NCBI GenBank assembly: GCA_021904315.1 | Contig: CM038915.1 | Location: 18,972,001 to 19,036,000, forward strand | DNA: 64,000 bases | Direction of reading: 5' to 3' | From: Sphagnum magellanicum | Lineage: Eukaryota > Streptophyta > Sphagnopsida > Sphagnales > Sphagnaceae | Part shown: piece after piece, positions 22,365-34,600 of the stretch | How positions within the stretch are numbered: the stretch's first letter is position 1 | How the letters are laid out: each line of letters starts with the position of its first letter | Notes under the pieces: model-generated | Told to the model about the DNA's origin: nothing | What the model saw: only the letters and a program-made list of their open reading frames with translations | Databases searched by the model: none | Position numbers and translations under genes: made by a program

Positions 22365-23241
22365 GTAAGTATCCATCCATCCCATTTCTTGCCCCCCCAA
22401 AAAAAGACCCACATCCTCCCTCTTTCCTCTTTCTGTGTGATCTTCTTTTATTACCAAGAGGAATCATATAAATGTGCAATCAAACTTCAATCTTCTTTTT
22501 TAGCTTGCAAGATGTTTACCAAGTTGAAGTTTTTAGGTTCTATGCTTGTTGCATCATCCTTGATCTTCCAAGCTCTTGATGTGCATGGATGATGGTGGAG
22601 CTTTCAACATGTGGAAAAAAACATATCTGGTCTTGATTTAGTTGTTGTGGTGATTACATCTACTTGCTTATTATTTGTTTTGGTATTTTTTACTTTGCAA
22701 ACAATAATGTATGGCTCTCACCAAGGAACATTTGCATTTGGGTTGTTAGCATGGATTTTGCATCTTGGGTTTTTGTTTTGGTTTTTTTTTGTTGAGAACA
22801 ATAGTGTCATCACCAAAGAACAATGATTCCTAGCTTGTGAGTATGATGGAATTTGTTTTGTTGTTTTTAATGATGGAATTTGTTTTGTTGTTTTTAAGGT
22901 TTTTTTGGGCTTTGTAAACATTAGTGAATGTTATAATACGTAACAAAGCATTGGTTGATTGTGTTATTGATTGATGAATATGGTTATTGTTACTGGGTTT
23001 TTTTTTGTTTTATAAATAACAAACAGTGTCGCAAAACCAATGATGATTTCTTCTACTTGAAATATTGATTGAATATGTTTGTTTGTTTTTCTTTTTTGTG
23101 TTATGTTTTGTTATTCTAGAGACAACAATGTCACAGAAAAGCCTCTTTGATTACTTAAACAACTAACATGATCTTTCAAACCAAGCCTAACACCCAATTC
23201 TTGTCACCTAAATCACCTAGATTTTGTTGTTGATGGTTGAT

Positions 23242-24061
23242 TGTTGCAACCCCACTTTGAAAGAAGTGTGAGGTCGACACTCACACTCCCGAAAATGGGA
23301 CTTGGGAGTCCTCCGGGACTCCCGAAAACTTAGAATGCGATTATAGGGGTCAAAACACCTCGCATTGAAATGTTCTTTATACCATTGGAAAGGTCTTGAA
23401 GTGTATATGTCCAAAATGGCCTCGCATGAGCCATTTGGACATATGCAACACAAGTCATGGTCGAAAGAAGGGTCGGGAGTCAAATTAGCAGTTTGACTCC
23501 TGACCACTAAAAGTCGAGAATTGACCTGATCCCGATGTGTGCAGGTGGAATGTGATACACCGTTGGAAAGATCTCAAGGAGAGCTACAAGTTTTCTTAGA
23601 CCTCATCCCAATCGGAGGTTGGACCGAGAAGTTATGAACACCCAAAGTCGTAGGAGTCCAAACTGGGACAGTTTCGGGACTCCACTTTGGGAATCCTGGG
23701 AAAAAGTGCCATTCGGATGCAAGTGCGGCGGAGAGTCACAGAGAGTACTATGTGGGGGAAGGTGGTGGCTTCCCCTAAGTCCGGGTCATGGTGAGTCAAG
23801 TGAGTCCAAGGTTGCCCGTGGTTTGTCCTAGCACCAAAAGTGTTCCAGAATGTGAACTGACCAACTTGTTGGTTGGTTTGATGCAGGTTCGAGTAACTAA
23901 ATAGTTTGTCCCTCTTCCTAGTCTAATCCCGAAGTTTACAGCACACCCCTTTACCCCCCTTTAGTGCTAGAAACTAGGAACGTGCTTCAAGTCCCCCGCA
24001 TTTCCGCAACTTGAGGAACCTAGCCCCAACTTGGGCTAACTAAGGACTTGGGAGTGCGTCA
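23242..24061 (+). mobile_element. Solo LTR, copy B (nested in the hAT element, target duplication TTGAT)
   Basis: Starts TGTTGCAACCCC and ends GAGTGCGTCA, with TTGAT at 23237-23241 and 24062-24066. It is the inverted relative of 641-1645. It lies inside the hAT element, so it inserted after the hAT arrived. The target duplication is still perfect, whereas the hAT's has one mismatch. No internal retrotransposon sequence remains. Confidence 0.85.
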
Positions 24062-24361
24062 TTGATGCATTCATTGAAACTATCTTCCAATTGAAACATT
24101 TGTAGCTTTGGTAGAGATTTTAGCAATTTGGTTTGTAGCAACACTTCTACATCAACAAGGTAAATCTTTTAGACTTCATGTCTCTTCGATTTGTTTATTG
24201 TACATATTCAACTCTATTTTATACATGTGTCCATGAACCTCTTCTAAATGAATTGTGAGCTTCCATGCATCGCTTGGAAGTTTTTTTGTTTTTTTTGCAT
24301 TTTATTGGTTTTTCAGGGTTAGGTTATAGTTTGGTTTTACAGTAGTGAACAATGGTTTAAA

Positions 24362-26834
24362 ATGATGATGTGCAATTGGTTGAATCCATTGGTGGTATTG
24401 ATGGAACACCACCAACATCAGATGTTCAAAGTGTGCATATGCATGGCTTTGTTGGTGCTAGTTCTACTATTGTTGTTTCAAATCTTGTTGTTAATGCCAT
24501 TCCCTCAAATTTTGATATTGTTGTTTCAGATTTTGTTAAGGTTCAAATGTAGCAATTGGCAACTATACAAGCACCAGCTATAGCTTGGAAACCACATAGT
24601 TGAACCTCATTGTGTTGGGGTTTTTTTGCTGTAAATGAAAAATTACCTATGGATCTTGAAAAACCGTAAATGTTGTGGTGCATTATTTATAGAACAAAAC
24701 AAGCTGGTGTTCTTGACTTATGCCAACGCTTTACTTTACAAAAAGGCCTTATTAAATACAGTAAAATTAATGGGATCACTCCCATGAAGACCCATGTTAA
24801 ATATATGCATCCAAAGTTGGTTGCTCAAAGAAAGTTGGCCATTAGTGAAGAACTTGTTGTTGCAAGTCATGGTCAATAGTCTGGGAAGAAGTGGTCTAGG
24901 CCATTTGGGTGTGTAATCACATCATATTTTGGTGCTACAAACCTTTATAAGAAGTCTAATGAAGCACAACAATAGTTTCTTGAAGACTTAATCTTATATA
25001 CTTGCAAGGGGTACATGCCCCTTTCCACTAGTGACAATATTTGGTTGAGGAGGTTGGTATTATGTTTCTACCCGCATGTTGTTTTTTGTTTTTGGGCTAT
25101 GTTTGTATAAGAAATGTTGCCTGCAATGGTAAAAAAAACTATGCAATTACATGTGTTGCCAAGGCTTGTTGAAGTAACGACATTATCAACTAGTTTTGAT
25201 CTTTGGATGTCTAGAGGTGGCATGGACACCTTTGCCTTGGTAATCAATTACTTGAATGAATCTTGAATGCCCCAACATGTTACCATTGGTTTATTTGAAG
25301 TTCATGACCACTAGGCTTTCCATGGCTGGTCAACTGCATTCATTACTTGAAAAGTATGATCTAATGCATCGTATGATTGCCTTTGTGGAAAATGAAGGCA
25401 ACAATTTGATGTTTATGGCAATAGCATATGTTCCATTGTTGATTGTCACCCTTTGAAACTTTAACGGGTTTATGAAGGTATGTGTTTTGGTCACATTATG
25501 TCTAAAGCCTACTAGTATGCTACTAATGATGAAAAATTGATTATAAGTCTGAAACAAGTCAATGTGAAGGCTACCCAAGGGAACTTATAAAAGACAATCA
25601 CATGGACAAAAAAATCGGGAAAGGGAAAGTAAGAATGAAAAAAGGTATGTGTTGAAAGGGGGTTGTGGCCTAGAAAACTTAAGACCCCAATGAAGAAAAG
25701 ATTTGCTAATAAGGTAATCATGTTTGAAGAGGTAGTAGAATTCAAAGAGCCCATTCTTTTGTTTTATGGGTGACAAAAAACAATTATTTTGCATCAAAGG
25801 GTTCCTAAGGCTAAGGTAGGGGCAATTGCGGAAACATTCACATTTGTTTTGAATCGTGTTGTCATTGCAAGTGTGATGAACCAGTCATGAGAGCACTAGC
25901 TCCTATTTGATGTTCTTAATACATGTATCAATTTGACACTGATTTTGGAAGTTGAGGTTGGACAAGCTACTGATGTTTTTGATGTTTTGGATGCATTTGA
26001 TGCTGAGCTTATCATCTTTCAAAACAACATGCGAGCAAAAGTTGTTAAGGTCATCAAACCTTTTCTACAATTTTTGCAAACCTATGATTCACATCAAGTG
26101 CATAATATGTTCGCCCTTATGTTTAATCCTAGGTTCAAGTCTTTGAAGGTTGTGGAAAACTATGTGGGACGTGGGGCTTGTATTCTTTTTTTTTTCGGCC
26201 TCTTATTTTCGTTTTCTTCCTTGCCTGATAAAGCTCAGAGAAAAAAAATCTTGCTTCAGAGTATGATGCCAATGAAGTAATCCCTTTTCTAATGATTATG
26301 TTTGAGGTATTAAACCTTACTGTCCAAGCATGTGCAATAAAAGTTGTTGGATTTGTTGCTAAATTTGGTGACTCTATTGAAAAAAACAATAATATATTTG
26401 GTGTGGGCGCATCTATGGAAGAGTCATCACATGCACTTGTTGTTGGGGAGCTATCCTTATTCAAGAGGTTATTAGTATCCCCTATTACATGTGTTGATCC
26501 TTTAGCTTAGTGGTAGATTCATGAAAAACAATTTTTAAATGTTAACCTCCTTGCTAAACAAATATTGGGAATTCCAAGATCACATATTGAAATTGAACAG
26601 GTGTCTAGTCTTGCTGGTGTGTTGACAACTTTGAGACTCTGTAGGTTATAGGTAGATAATTTAAACTGAATCATCACTGTGGTGAAGAAATGGTTTGATG
26701 ATCCTTGTTTGAATTGTTCACAACATAAGGATTTGACAGACTTTTTGAAAGTTGAATCTGTATTGGTTGAAGACAATTATGATTTGATTAAGGAATCAAA
26801 TTATTTTAAGCAATTGGAATTGGATAAATATTAA
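24362..26834 (+). pseudogene. hAT transposase relic
   Basis: The frame is interrupted by many stops but keeps the family order. There is a BED-type zinc-finger tail (GLIKYSKINGITPMKTHVKYMHP, at about 24735-24815), a first-Asp region with SFDLWMSRGGMDTFALVINY near 25195-25250, a middle region with RAKVVKVIKPFLQFLQTYDS near 26030-26090, and a C-terminal hATC dimerisation part with WWIHEKQFLNVNLLAKQILG and VSSLAGVLTTLRLCRL near 26512-26650. A T-rich insertion of about 60 bp lies near 26180-26245. The gene is dead, so any movement would need a transposase supplied from elsewhere. Confidence 0.8.
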
Positions 26835-26849
26835 TTTGGAATTAGCAAG

Positions 26850-27990
26850 GTGAACTTAAAAATTATTGTTGTTTTTGGGATTACAAAACTTGAATTTTTC
26901 ACTTTGCATTTCATTTGAACTAACAATTTGATCTCTTTACTCATGCAAAGGTTACTTGTGGGGTGAAAGCACGGTTATGTGTCTCAAAAGTGGCATTTGA
27001 TAGTTCATAATCAAACACTAGCAATTGTTTTATAGTTTTAACAATTATCGAACCATAAATCCTATAATTATCCCTTATTCAATCATAAATATTAATAAGC
27101 CAACGTATGAATATGCCTAAACATGTGATTGATAAAAAAATCCATGGAAAAGATTTAAAAATTTAATGTGAAGGGGATTCCCAAGGATCGAATTTATAAC
27201 AATCACATCATTTAAAAATTTTAAAAATTAAAAATATATATATTAGGAAATTTTCAATGCACTTCACTAATTCATTCTTCATTTGATGATGCTTTATTTT
27301 TAAAATTTTATTGACACTATGTTGACATAGTTTTTGAATCCACATTTTTCATTTTCTCTATGTGATAGGCATAATGTTATCATTTCAAAAGTTCATTACA
27401 AGTCTATAATCTTTTTAGAATTCATCCAATTTTTTTATGATGATTGCCATTAAAGTCTATGATAATTAAAATTTTAATAATGTTAATTTTGAATATAGCT
27501 TTAGATTTTACATTTGTATGCAATACAGAATAATTAAAAGTGTGATAGTCCAAACAATCCCCCCTTTCATGCTTCCATCCTTTGCAGCACATCAACAATA
27601 GGGATGGCTTCTATTGTGTTGGGTGTGTTTGTGGGTTAGGTGGGGTGTGATTGGGGCAAGAAACTTGTGTTACATTGAGCAAGGTTTTTTAAAAAACCGG
27701 GGTTCAACTCCCCCACAAGTTATTGGTTTTTGAGATATTTTCTAATGCTCTAGTGGGGTAGGGTATATAACAAAATTAATTCCAAAAGTCAGGACGTATT
27801 CCTAACCTTTATACACATCCAGTGATTAGTGTGAATTTGAAAACTGGAAATTGAATATGCACCAAAATGAAAAATAAAAATAAAATACATATCCATCTTG
27901 TCAACTATATTTCTAACGTTTTTTTGTGCACATTCTTGGGTTATAATTTTTTGAGAATATTTCATATAGATAACCTGAGAAATGCCTCAA
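26850..27990. other. 3' non-coding part of the hAT element
   Basis: AT-rich with no ORF. A single Pol III B-box-like word, GGTTCAACTCC, occurs at about 27701-27711 without a matching A box at the right distance. GATATGCA-like words recur toward the right end. Confidence 0.4.
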
Positions 27991-28021
27991 ATCCCCATAT
28001 CTGGGCAACACTGGTAGCAAC

Positions 28022-28656
28022 CCTAATCCTCACCTAAAAATGCCAACCTATTTTGGTGTTGCATAGCCACCAAATCCATTCCCTTTTTTTCAAGCACAAT
28101 GAACAGGGACACAGTCTGATGAACTTTACTCAAAGCACTGCTCTGAGGGAACTACAAAAACAAAATCAGAAAGGCAAAATAAAACCTAAGGACCTGTTGT
28201 ACATTACACATTACACCAGGATACTTCTTGGCCTCCTGAAACTCATGTTTTCTGTGAGCACCACACATGAATTAGATCACCCTAAGGGAAACAAGACAAA
28301 GGATGAAGTCAGGACAACAACCCTTGCTTTTAGAATGCTTACAACAGACATCATTCTAAAGCATCAAGAAGTCAGATCATAATTGTGGAGATGACTGTCC
28401 TTTCATGACATTGATCAACAAAATTCGGAGATATTCATTCTCATGATACATTCAGGAATGAGCTTGTGGAATCTCCCTGCCACATCTCACCACATCTCAC
28501 AGTACTTGCACAGTTTCTCTTGATCTAAATAGCTTGGTTTCAACACATTCATTCATTTAGTATACAGGTTGCCATCCAACCATAAGTCCCACCACTGGAG
28601 ATGTTCCTACTTCAAAGTCAAATCACACTAACCTCTGGAAGACTAATTTTTTCAGA
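28022..28656 (-). other. 3' flank of RIO1 / probable 3' UTR
   Basis: No gene is seen between the hAT target duplication and the RIO1 stop codon. The hAT therefore inserted about 640 bp downstream of the RIO1 coding end. Confidence 0.4.
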
Positions 28657-31600
28657 TTACCGCTTTGTGCTTTTTGCTTTTGCAATTTTCTTCTTCTTTT
28701 TCTTCAGAGCTTTGGGCACCTTCACCTTGCGTGCTTCTCGCTGCTCTGCCTTTACCTTCTTCTTATTTTCCTTCCGAGCCATTCGAATAGCTTCCTTTTT
28801 GGACCCACCAACTGCATTATCAGGATCTGCTTCAGCTTGATGTTCATCATCTTCATCATCCCCACTGGTACCTTCATCACTACTACTCTCTGAGCTATCC
28901 TCATCCTCTTCAACATCATCATCTTCCAAACCCTTGAAGTTTGCAACCCCAGACAATTCTGCAGTCCTCAGGGGTGTGATATCTGCTGATGATGGTTCAC
29001 CAGTGACAGAAGGGAGGGTTTCATGTGAAGAAGACTGCTCTTGAGCTGCAGTAGACTCTTCCAAGAACGTGGGGCCTTTGCGCACACCTGAAAGATCTGC
29101 TTTCAGTCCTGTAATCGTTTGGTAATAGATGCCTTCAGTATCTTTCCCACTTGAAATGCGCGTCATATCACCTTCATAATCTTTAACCTGATCCAATGTC
29201 TTTGGGATATATGACTGCACAAGTACAGCATTCAAATATTAAGACATCTGGTACACAAATCCAGGAGTTGTCCACACAAACCAAGGAGCATAACTGGTTC
29301 TGATACCATCTTTTCTAAAGAGAACCTTTCAAACTAGGCAGAGCCAGTGTCACTAAGAGACAACTATGCCATAGATATTGATTCTAGGAGATGGGTTCCA
29401 TTTGGTTGTAAAACTGGGACCCTGGGACATTGATCATCCCAGTACATTCTCTGACCCAAAGGTATTATACTTCGGACTCAGGATAATATCTGGTGTGTTA
29501 GCCCTGGCTTCCCCACAGCTATCTTGTTACAGCTAATACAACAAAGTCAAATGGTCGCATGAATTCACAGCTTACAAATAATTTCCTGTCCATCTATCAA
29601 AACAACTCCTAACCACTGCTGTAGATGCAAAATACACGAACAGCAGATGAAGAAACCTATGGCGAATAATATGGTACAAACCTGAATGAAAACAGCCTCT
29701 GCCACCTGCTCTTCCACAGAAGGCTCCACTGCTCGGTTCATTATCCTCTCTTGTACCTGATAAGCAATTAGCCAAAGCACAAATCCAGCACAGCTGTAAT
29801 GCTTTCCAAGTGCTGAAGGATGCAAAATATTATCCATTAGTAGGTTTGAGACTAAAATCTGACAAAAAGATGGAACTGTATCTGATGCCAGATGGAGATG
29901 GGATTGATCTCTTAATGGATACCAAGCTGTCACCAGATCTAGGGGTCATACCTTTTCAAGGTACTCATCAACTTGGTTCTCAGCAAGTGATGGCTCCACC
30001 ACAAAATCAAAAAGCTCCCTCACACTCATTGCTGCCACATTGTTTTTCCTAAAAAAGTCCTGTTAAGAAACATGTGTCAGTTGTAGTCTTCTTTACCTGA
30101 GTAGACAGGAGAAACCACAATCAAAGTCCCAATGTCAGAAACAAAATGGTAGAACTAAGCAAAGTGGCAAAGTAGGTCACTTGAAATAGGGATAAAGAGG
30201 GAAAAAGGATATCCCCCATAAGAATCAAGAAATCTCCATCCTCACAATTAAGAAAAGGCAAAGCAAGGTTAACACTTCTTCAACCAGCCACAGAGAATTC
30301 CAAAGAAGGAAAGACAAAAACAGAGAACAAAGGACCATGAAACAAAAACATGAAAGCAGTATGAACAACAGTGCCAGTCTCACCCTGTTCAGGGACCATC
30401 AACAGTAGCATGCAGGATAGTGACTTCTCTATCACAACTTTCCCACTGACTTCATCAGCTCCCTAAAGTGGGTAAAGGCCAGTGAAAACACTAACCTGTG
30501 TAGCAAGTTTCTGCTGAATGAGACTGACCATATGAGAGACAAAGAACTTTTTACAACTACAAAGCCTTAAAAACCTGTAAAATTGACTATTGATAACTCC
30601 CAACTTAGCAGTAATTGAGATATTGGAATGTACATGAGGCATGCGAATTATTTCAATACTTGCATAGTCTGGTTGAGAACGTTTGTAAAAGATATCACAG
30701 GATATACCTTGAGGACTTTGATTCACAGTTAGAGCCTAGAAGTTACAAGAGAAGCCTTTAGAAGTACAATTCACCTCACAAGATGAAAAAAGAGGCAAAA
30801 AAGAAGCAGGTTAAGACTCTGCTTACTGTAACATGCAGGCAGTCTTCTCTCAAAAAGTCTAGTGCACGTGGATGGTCCAACTCCACTGACTGTGACACAT
30901 CTATAATGTACAAATGACCCTGTCATTTGCAACACACAAACAAGGTCAGAGAGAGATAGCAGCATGCATATGTGAGCCACATTGTGATCAACTCCAATCC
31001 ATGTAATGCAACCTCATCAGCAGAATCAAGATACACTAGGCAGAAATGTTGCACGACTACATCTTCTGAGACAACAGTAACTTATAAGATTGATGAAGTT
31101 GCAGAGAAATCTCCACAACAACAATTAAAGGTAACACGACAATGACTTATAAGTAACTTATAAGTACAGCAATTGCAATTGAGACATCCATAGTACTGGG
31201 AACCAGGCCAACATGAGGGTCTGACCTCTCCAAGATTCATTGAAAGTAAAGCCATCTATCTAGTATGGGCTGACAAGGAACATTGACAATCTGACAACAA
31301 AATGTAGCATAAGGTAGAATGTCTTTGGTGCTATTACAGATGAAAGCTTTGTGTATGCACCACTGTTATCAGGTGAGAGAGACCTCATAATAGAGGATAT
31401 TGTATTCACTCAGATCACTATGCACAAGCTTGCACTTTTGGTACATCTTACGCATTATCAGCACCATCTGCACCATATCAACCCACAAGAACCAAGTTAC
31501 CTTCCCTTTGCTTAGATGATTCACAAACAGAGGCATCTTGCCAATAGAGCCAAACTCTTCATGAAACTAACTGATGTTGCCCCCAATTTCAGAGCATGTT

Positions 31601-34600
31601 TCACAAATGAACCAGCAGGCACATGCCTCACCTCGACATAGCATTCACACATCTTGGACTGAGAGATGGAAGCATCTTTCAGACGTGGGGCAGCCCACCC
31701 ATCCTTCCCTGCCAGTGTATAACATCCCAGTTTCAGCGAATAAGGTCATCCAGTTCATCCAAGACCTGATAAAACCATGATGGCTCTAAGTTGCTCAAAA
31801 TCCCTGTAAAAGGATCAATCTGGCAACCAAAGAATTACCACTCCACAATTGGAGCATTAGCCAGAGAAGTCAACTTGTTCAAAATAACAAAGACTATAAT
31901 TTGGGAAAGACTTCTTAGAGAGAGAGAGAGATGGGGGCACACCAATGAAGGACATGACTAACACATGAAGCCGTAGAAGAATTGGAGTTGGGCTCCTAAT
32001 CCCAGCAGAATTCAACCTGCACCAAATCAAACCTCACAATTCGAAATCCATCCCTTGGTACTCTTCAAGACACACACATCTGACCCATAAGTAACTGCCA
32101 AAGCTCACTGTTTAACTTGCTATGACTTACCAGATTTTACATGCAGTATAGCTGGATGCAAAATAAAGTAATGGCATTCCTAAACCACATTTGTACAGCC
32201 TGGGAAAACTGAAGGCTACCAATGGCAGAGCGACCATCTGGCTGACAGCATGATGTTCTGAAACCTGTAGCTATCAAACTAAGAATTTGATCACAGAACC
32301 AATTCACAGAAGAAAGACCAAGTGAACCTTGAGAGGTTCCGCATCTCCTTTTCTGCCCAGGTTTTCACCATCTTTCGAGGATTGTGCTTACTGTACCCAT
32401 GTCGAAATCGAAAGTCTCCTTGTACATATCTTTCTCGATCTCTACACATACCACAACACACCACATTAGAGTGAGAAAAGAAATACAAGTGCACTGTTTC
32501 CTTTTTCTTCCATAGAGAAGACTACTTAGGTTTCTCAAACTGGTTTCCACAGCTAATTGCCTCAGAAAATGACCCTTACTAAGAAGTGAAAATCAGAAGT
32601 AGATGTACATAACTCTCATGAGAGTCAAGAAATCTCCGTACTCACAGTTAGGAGAGCCAGAACAAGGTTCAAAACTTTTCCGAAGTCAAAAAAAGACTTC
32701 CAGATAGACTGAACAACTGGGGAGAAGAAACATAGAAGAAGCAAACATGAACAAATAACAATAACCGTGCCAGTGTGAAAAAAATGACAGACTCTCACTT
32801 GTTCAGGGACAATCAACAGTAACATGTATGATAGTGATCAATCTATCACAACGTACCCACAGACTTCACCATTTCCCTACAGTGGGTATAAGCTAGTGTA
32901 ACCACTAGCCTGTGTACTGAGTTTCTGTCGCAGGTCCAGAAGCAACAGGAAGACTCAGCCATGATACTGACTAGCATGTACAACAAAAGAAGGGGAAAAA
33001 CTTAGAGAAAAACAAACGGAATCAAAAAAGACAAAAGAGTATGCACAATAAGAAGAATATTACACTATAACAGATTAAAGGGAAAAAAGAAAACAAGTAG
33101 CAGAGATATACTTGAAGACAAGAATAGAAGTCTTGTACACTTTAACTGCTAGTGCATCTCCTTTAGCTGTAGTTGCATAGTAAACATTTGCCTGCAAAAT
33201 ACCACATCTGTTAATCAGTTTATGTCCTGCACACATCAAGACTTGCTAATTCAGACTCACCTTGTCATTGCTAAGCCTAAATCACCTGTCGAGCAATGCT
33301 CAATGTTCATAAAGCATATAGAACATCCAACTTGAGCATATCCTATTGAACCTTCACAAGGTGAAAGGTTCTGTGAATGCTTCAAAGACAATTCACGCTT
33401 GGGGATCCCTTTTATGAAAAGTGTGAAGGAGACTTTGATTTAAGTCTTCATCGAGATGGCACCTTCCATCTCTGGCCTAACAGCTCAAACAAACAGGTCC
33501 CTACAAAAAGCATAAGGTTTGCTGACTGCACAGGTGCATCAATTAGCACAAGCAAGGAAAGACATAGGAAGATATACTCTTAGATAATCAGACGGTTGGA
33601 GATTGGATGCACAGGCAACCCTAAGACAAGCTCCAGGTAAGAACCAAAATTCAGGACAATGTGTAGAAGAGGTTCACCCAGCCCCTTCCACACAATAAAA
33701 CAGGTACAGAAAGCAGAAAAAACTAATGAATCTTACTTCCTTGCCAGTTGAAATGCAGCCATTGATTTCTTGGAATACACCCCGATTCAGCATTTTAAAG
33801 AGAACCATTCGGGTACGAGGATCAAGGGCCTGTACAATAAACAGGTAATTTACAAACCGCAGTTTAATATAGCAATCCAAAATCACATCAAGTAGGCTGT
33901 CCTATCCTCAAATGTAAGGAGCCCTGGTGGCAATGCTTAATTCCAAGTACTCCAGACTCAACAGACACAATGTTCACTTGCTGGATATTCAGTTGTTGGT
34001 GACAGCCAACTTTTGGGCAGCTAAATCATACCTGCTCAACTGTGGCTCGATCTGCTTTTTCTTTCGTTTGAGTGGTGCCTTCTGCCTGCCGTCGCATGTT
34101 GTCACGCACAGATGTGGTCACAGAATTTGACATCCCAACTTGCCTATAGCCCAACCATTCCTGCACCAAGAGAAAGTGATTCACCTTCATAATTAAGTAC
34201 TAACAATCACACCAAACAGCCTGTGATGGACTCTCGATGCTGTGGGAGTAAAAGATAATACACTATGTAAAATTCTCAGCAAGAGATACTTCCAGGAAAG
34301 CATTGTAAAAGTTCAACAACCTAAGAGCTCTGTTTTCCCTTGAAACATGTAGAGCCCAGTACTCAGAAGCTCCTACAACATGGAGCTTAAAAACTTCAAT
34401 TGCATAGCACTGGTGACAGTTTGTTCTTCAGCAGCACACATCAGTACAGAAGATGTGGCACAAGCAAAGCCCTTCAATTCCAGGAATAAACTAGAAGTCT
34501 ATCTGAGAAATGAGTCTTCATGGGTGGAAAAGATGCACTAGGTGGCAAAGACAAGTAGTAGATCACATTGACAGAAAACCAACAATAAAGACTTTTAACA

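Larger units (their letters stand above)
20645..28013 (+). mobile_element. hAT transposon, decayed, ~7.4 kb, with 8-bp target duplication
   Basis: The left end reads CAGTGTTGCCCGGATAT and the right end, inverted, CAGTGTTGCCCAGATAT (16 of 17 match). The flanks are GTTGCAAC (20637-20644) and GTAGCAAC (28014-28021), an 8-bp target duplication with one change, the hAT hallmark. The left 250 bp carries many GGATATGC/CATATC words that look like subterminal transposase sites. Inside, in order, are a captured LEA-like fragment (-), a possible captured exon (+), a nested solo LTR and a transposase relic (+). The strand given is that of the transposase. Confidence 0.85.

Noticed and set aside
27560-27760. 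Possible SINE or tRNA-derived sequence with a B-box-like GGTTCAACTCC
   Set aside because: No A box at the right distance, no cloverleaf, no target duplication, and it lies within the hAT element.
28601-28840. ORF antisense to the last RIO1 exon, and other antisense ORFs in RIO1
   Set aside because: Shadows of the Lys- and acidic-rich sense coding sequence.
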